DNA of 64,000 nt from Schlesneria sp. (GTDB lineage: Bacteria; Planctomycetota; Planctomycetia; Planctomycetales; Planctomycetaceae). Position 1 is the first letter of the stretch. Every line of letters begins with the position of its first letter. The notes under the pieces are model-generated. The model was not told the DNA's origin. It made no database searches and was given only the letters and a program-made list of their open reading frames with translations. This document shows, one piece after another, positions 62,996-64,000 of the stretch. The DNA lies in the NCBI GenBank assembly GCA_028291515.1, contig JAQGHU010000023.1:1-64000 (forward strand). The letters are read 5' to 3'. The translations under genes and the position numbers were made by a program.

Positions 62996-64000
62996 TCAGA
63001 TCAATTCGGTGATCAGATGTCGATCATCGGCTAGGAATTGGGGGCGGCCGTTGGGATCGGTCAGCGTGATGGAATTTGCGTCGATTCCAAGCTGATGATA
63101 AAGCGTGTGGAACACACTTTGGATGTGGATCGGTCGCTCGATCGGTTCTTCACCGTTGCGGTTCGTCTTGCCGATCATTTGACCATGACGCAGGCCACCA
63201 CCGGCGAGGAAGAAGAATGAGGCACGAGCCCAGTGATCGCGGCCGGCGCTTCCATTGATTCGCGGCGTGCGGCCGAATTCACCTGACATCATGATGATTG
63301 TTTGATCAAGAAGGTTGTGGGCGTCCAGATCGTCGATCAACGCACTCAGCGCCATATCGAGCGGCGGCAGTTGGCGGTGCATTTCTGTGAAGTTGTTGCC
63401 GTGAGTATCCCAGCCGCCCCAAGAGAGAGCGACGCAGCGGACTCCAGCTTGAACGAGGCGACGAGCCATCACGAATCGCTCGTTGCCCATGCCGTTGTCG
63501 GCACCGTATCGTTTCAGCAGGCGAGGATCTTCGTTTCGCAAATCGAGTGACTTGGCCAGATCACCTGACGTGACAATTCCCACGGCTCGGTCCGTGAAGC
63601 TGTCAATTGCGGACAGCATCCCGTGACTATCGACATCGCGGCGAAGACGATCCAATCCGGTCAGCAGATCCTTGCGATCGTCGAGTCGATTCAGACTGAT
63701 CTCGCGATTCAGCGTCAGGTTCTGGCGACCTTCACCGTCGGGACGAAAACCAGCGTTCACTTGACCGACGAAGCCAGTCTTCGTCCAACCCGTCAGGTCA
63801 ACGAACGTGGGGCAGGTGCCTTGCGCGGTGGTCTGCGATGGACCCCACAGCTTCGACATCACAGAGCCGATCCCTGGTCGACCGCCCATGGTTCGCAATG
63901 AGGATTCGCTCCATCCCGAATCGCTTTGATGGGGAGCGTGCTCGTCTCGTAGACCGGCGATCGAGCGGATGACCGAGAACTTATCGGCGCGAGTGGCCAA
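62996..64000 (-). CDS. DUF1501 family protein (third), N-terminus outside window
   Basis: The reading frame runs off the end of the window; 334 residues are visible. Landmarks: LSWGGWDTHGNNFTEMHRQLPPLD (in pieces), MMSGEFGRTPRIN and GRDHWARASFFFLAGGG, then GIDANSITLTDPNGRPQFL near the C-terminus. The Tat signal and start lie beyond 64000. Compared with the copy at 2705-4003 it keeps WDTH. The adjacent gene beyond the window may be a DUF1549/DUF1553 cytochrome, which cannot be seen here. Confidence 0.92.
   Translation of the reverse strand: MATRADKFSVIRSIAGLRDEHAPHQSDSGWSESSLRTMGGRPGIGSVMSKLWGPSQTTAQGTCPTFVDLTGWTKTGFVGQVNAGFRPDGEGRQNLTLNREISLNRLDDRKDLLTGLDRLRRDVDSHGMLSAIDSFTDRAVGIVTSGDLAKSLDLRNEDPRLLKRYGADNGMGNERFVMARRLVQAGVRCVALSWGGWDTHGNNFTEMHRQLPPLDMALSALIDDLDAHNLLDQTIIMMSGEFGRTPRINGSAGRDHWARASFFFLAGGGLRHGQMIGKTNRNGEEPIERPIHIQSVFHTLYHQLGIDANSITLTDPNGRPQFLADDRHLITELI

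Noticed and set aside
1-64000. CRISPR arrays, tRNA/rRNA genes, prophage or transposase genes
   Set aside because: None was seen: repeats are palindromic and dispersed rather than regularly spaced, no tRNA cloverleaf was recognised, and no transposase or phage structural motif was found. A covariance-model scan could still detect a tRNA or ncRNA missed by eye.

Overview
The window is chromosomal DNA of a planctomycete, probably of the order Planctomycetales. The main evidence is the density of families typical of that phylum: DUF1549/DUF1553 cytochromes paired with DUF1501 proteins, a DUF1559 prepilin-like protein with a small lipoprotein beside it, a ThuA/discoidin/propeller/HEAT/cytochrome fusion, a long DUF4175-like coiled-coil protein, a squalene-cyclase-like repeat protein, an MauG-type peroxidase, a BamA-like outer-membrane protein, an FG-GAP/UnbV lipoprotein and a DUF447 protein. 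No rRNA, tRNA, CRISPR array, phage module or insertion sequence with a transposase was recognised.

Layout. 1-4.0 kb: the end of a DUF1549/DUF1553 cytochrome gene and its DUF1501 partner. 4.1-9.4 kb: an LTxxQ-type secreted protein, an FG-GAP lipoprotein overlapping a TPR protein, then (minus strand) a DUF1559 protein and a lipoprotein. 10.2-13.7 kb: dnaE, the replicative polymerase. 13.9-17.0 kb: a K+ channel-like protein, an ArsR/SRPBCC pair and a SYLF-domain protein. 17.4-22.3 kb: a three-gene cassette on the minus strand made of a winged-helix protein, an AAA ATPase, and a fusion of a RecB/Cas4-like nuclease with an FtsK motor. This is the best candidate for an undescribed DNA-targeting system. 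22.5-24.4 kb: a membrane protein and a secreted beta-helix protein. 25.1-28.1 kb: a GntR (YtrA-like) regulator with an ABC exporter and a candidate operator. 28.7-33.0 kb: the giant ThuA fusion. 33.0-33.7 kb: a frameshifted GIY-YIG endonuclease gene between two direct copies of a palindrome-ended repeat. 33.7-41.7 kb: a hypothetical secreted protein, a Ser/Thr kinase, an anti-sigma-type ATPase, a di-haem peroxidase and the BamA-like protein. 42.0-46.5 kb: DUF447 and a large, AT-richer SIR2 protein that resembles an anti-phage effector. 46.7-48.8 kb: a second ArsR/SRPBCC cluster with a hydrolase. 49.6-56.8 kb: the coiled-coil giant, the cyclase-like protein, a DUF1501 protein and an SDR. 56.8-59.8 kb: a protein resembling only the M domain of SRP54, and a UvrA paralogue. 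60.0-62.8 kb: a MotA/ExbB-ExbD-like membrane module and a PP2C phosphatase. 63.0-64.0 kb: a third DUF1501 gene cut by the window end.

Intergenic DNA is rich in palindromic repeats of at least six families. One has the half-element CATTCCCGCGCAGGCGGGAA in inverted pairs. Another is a 21-bp hairpin that occurs four times, each time shortly after a stop codon. Others are long paired inverted repeats. The accessory-looking parts (nuclease-FtsK cassette, SIR2 gene, GIY-YIG repeat element) lie among otherwise ordinary planctomycete genes. All functional statements come from reading motifs by eye; no database search was run.
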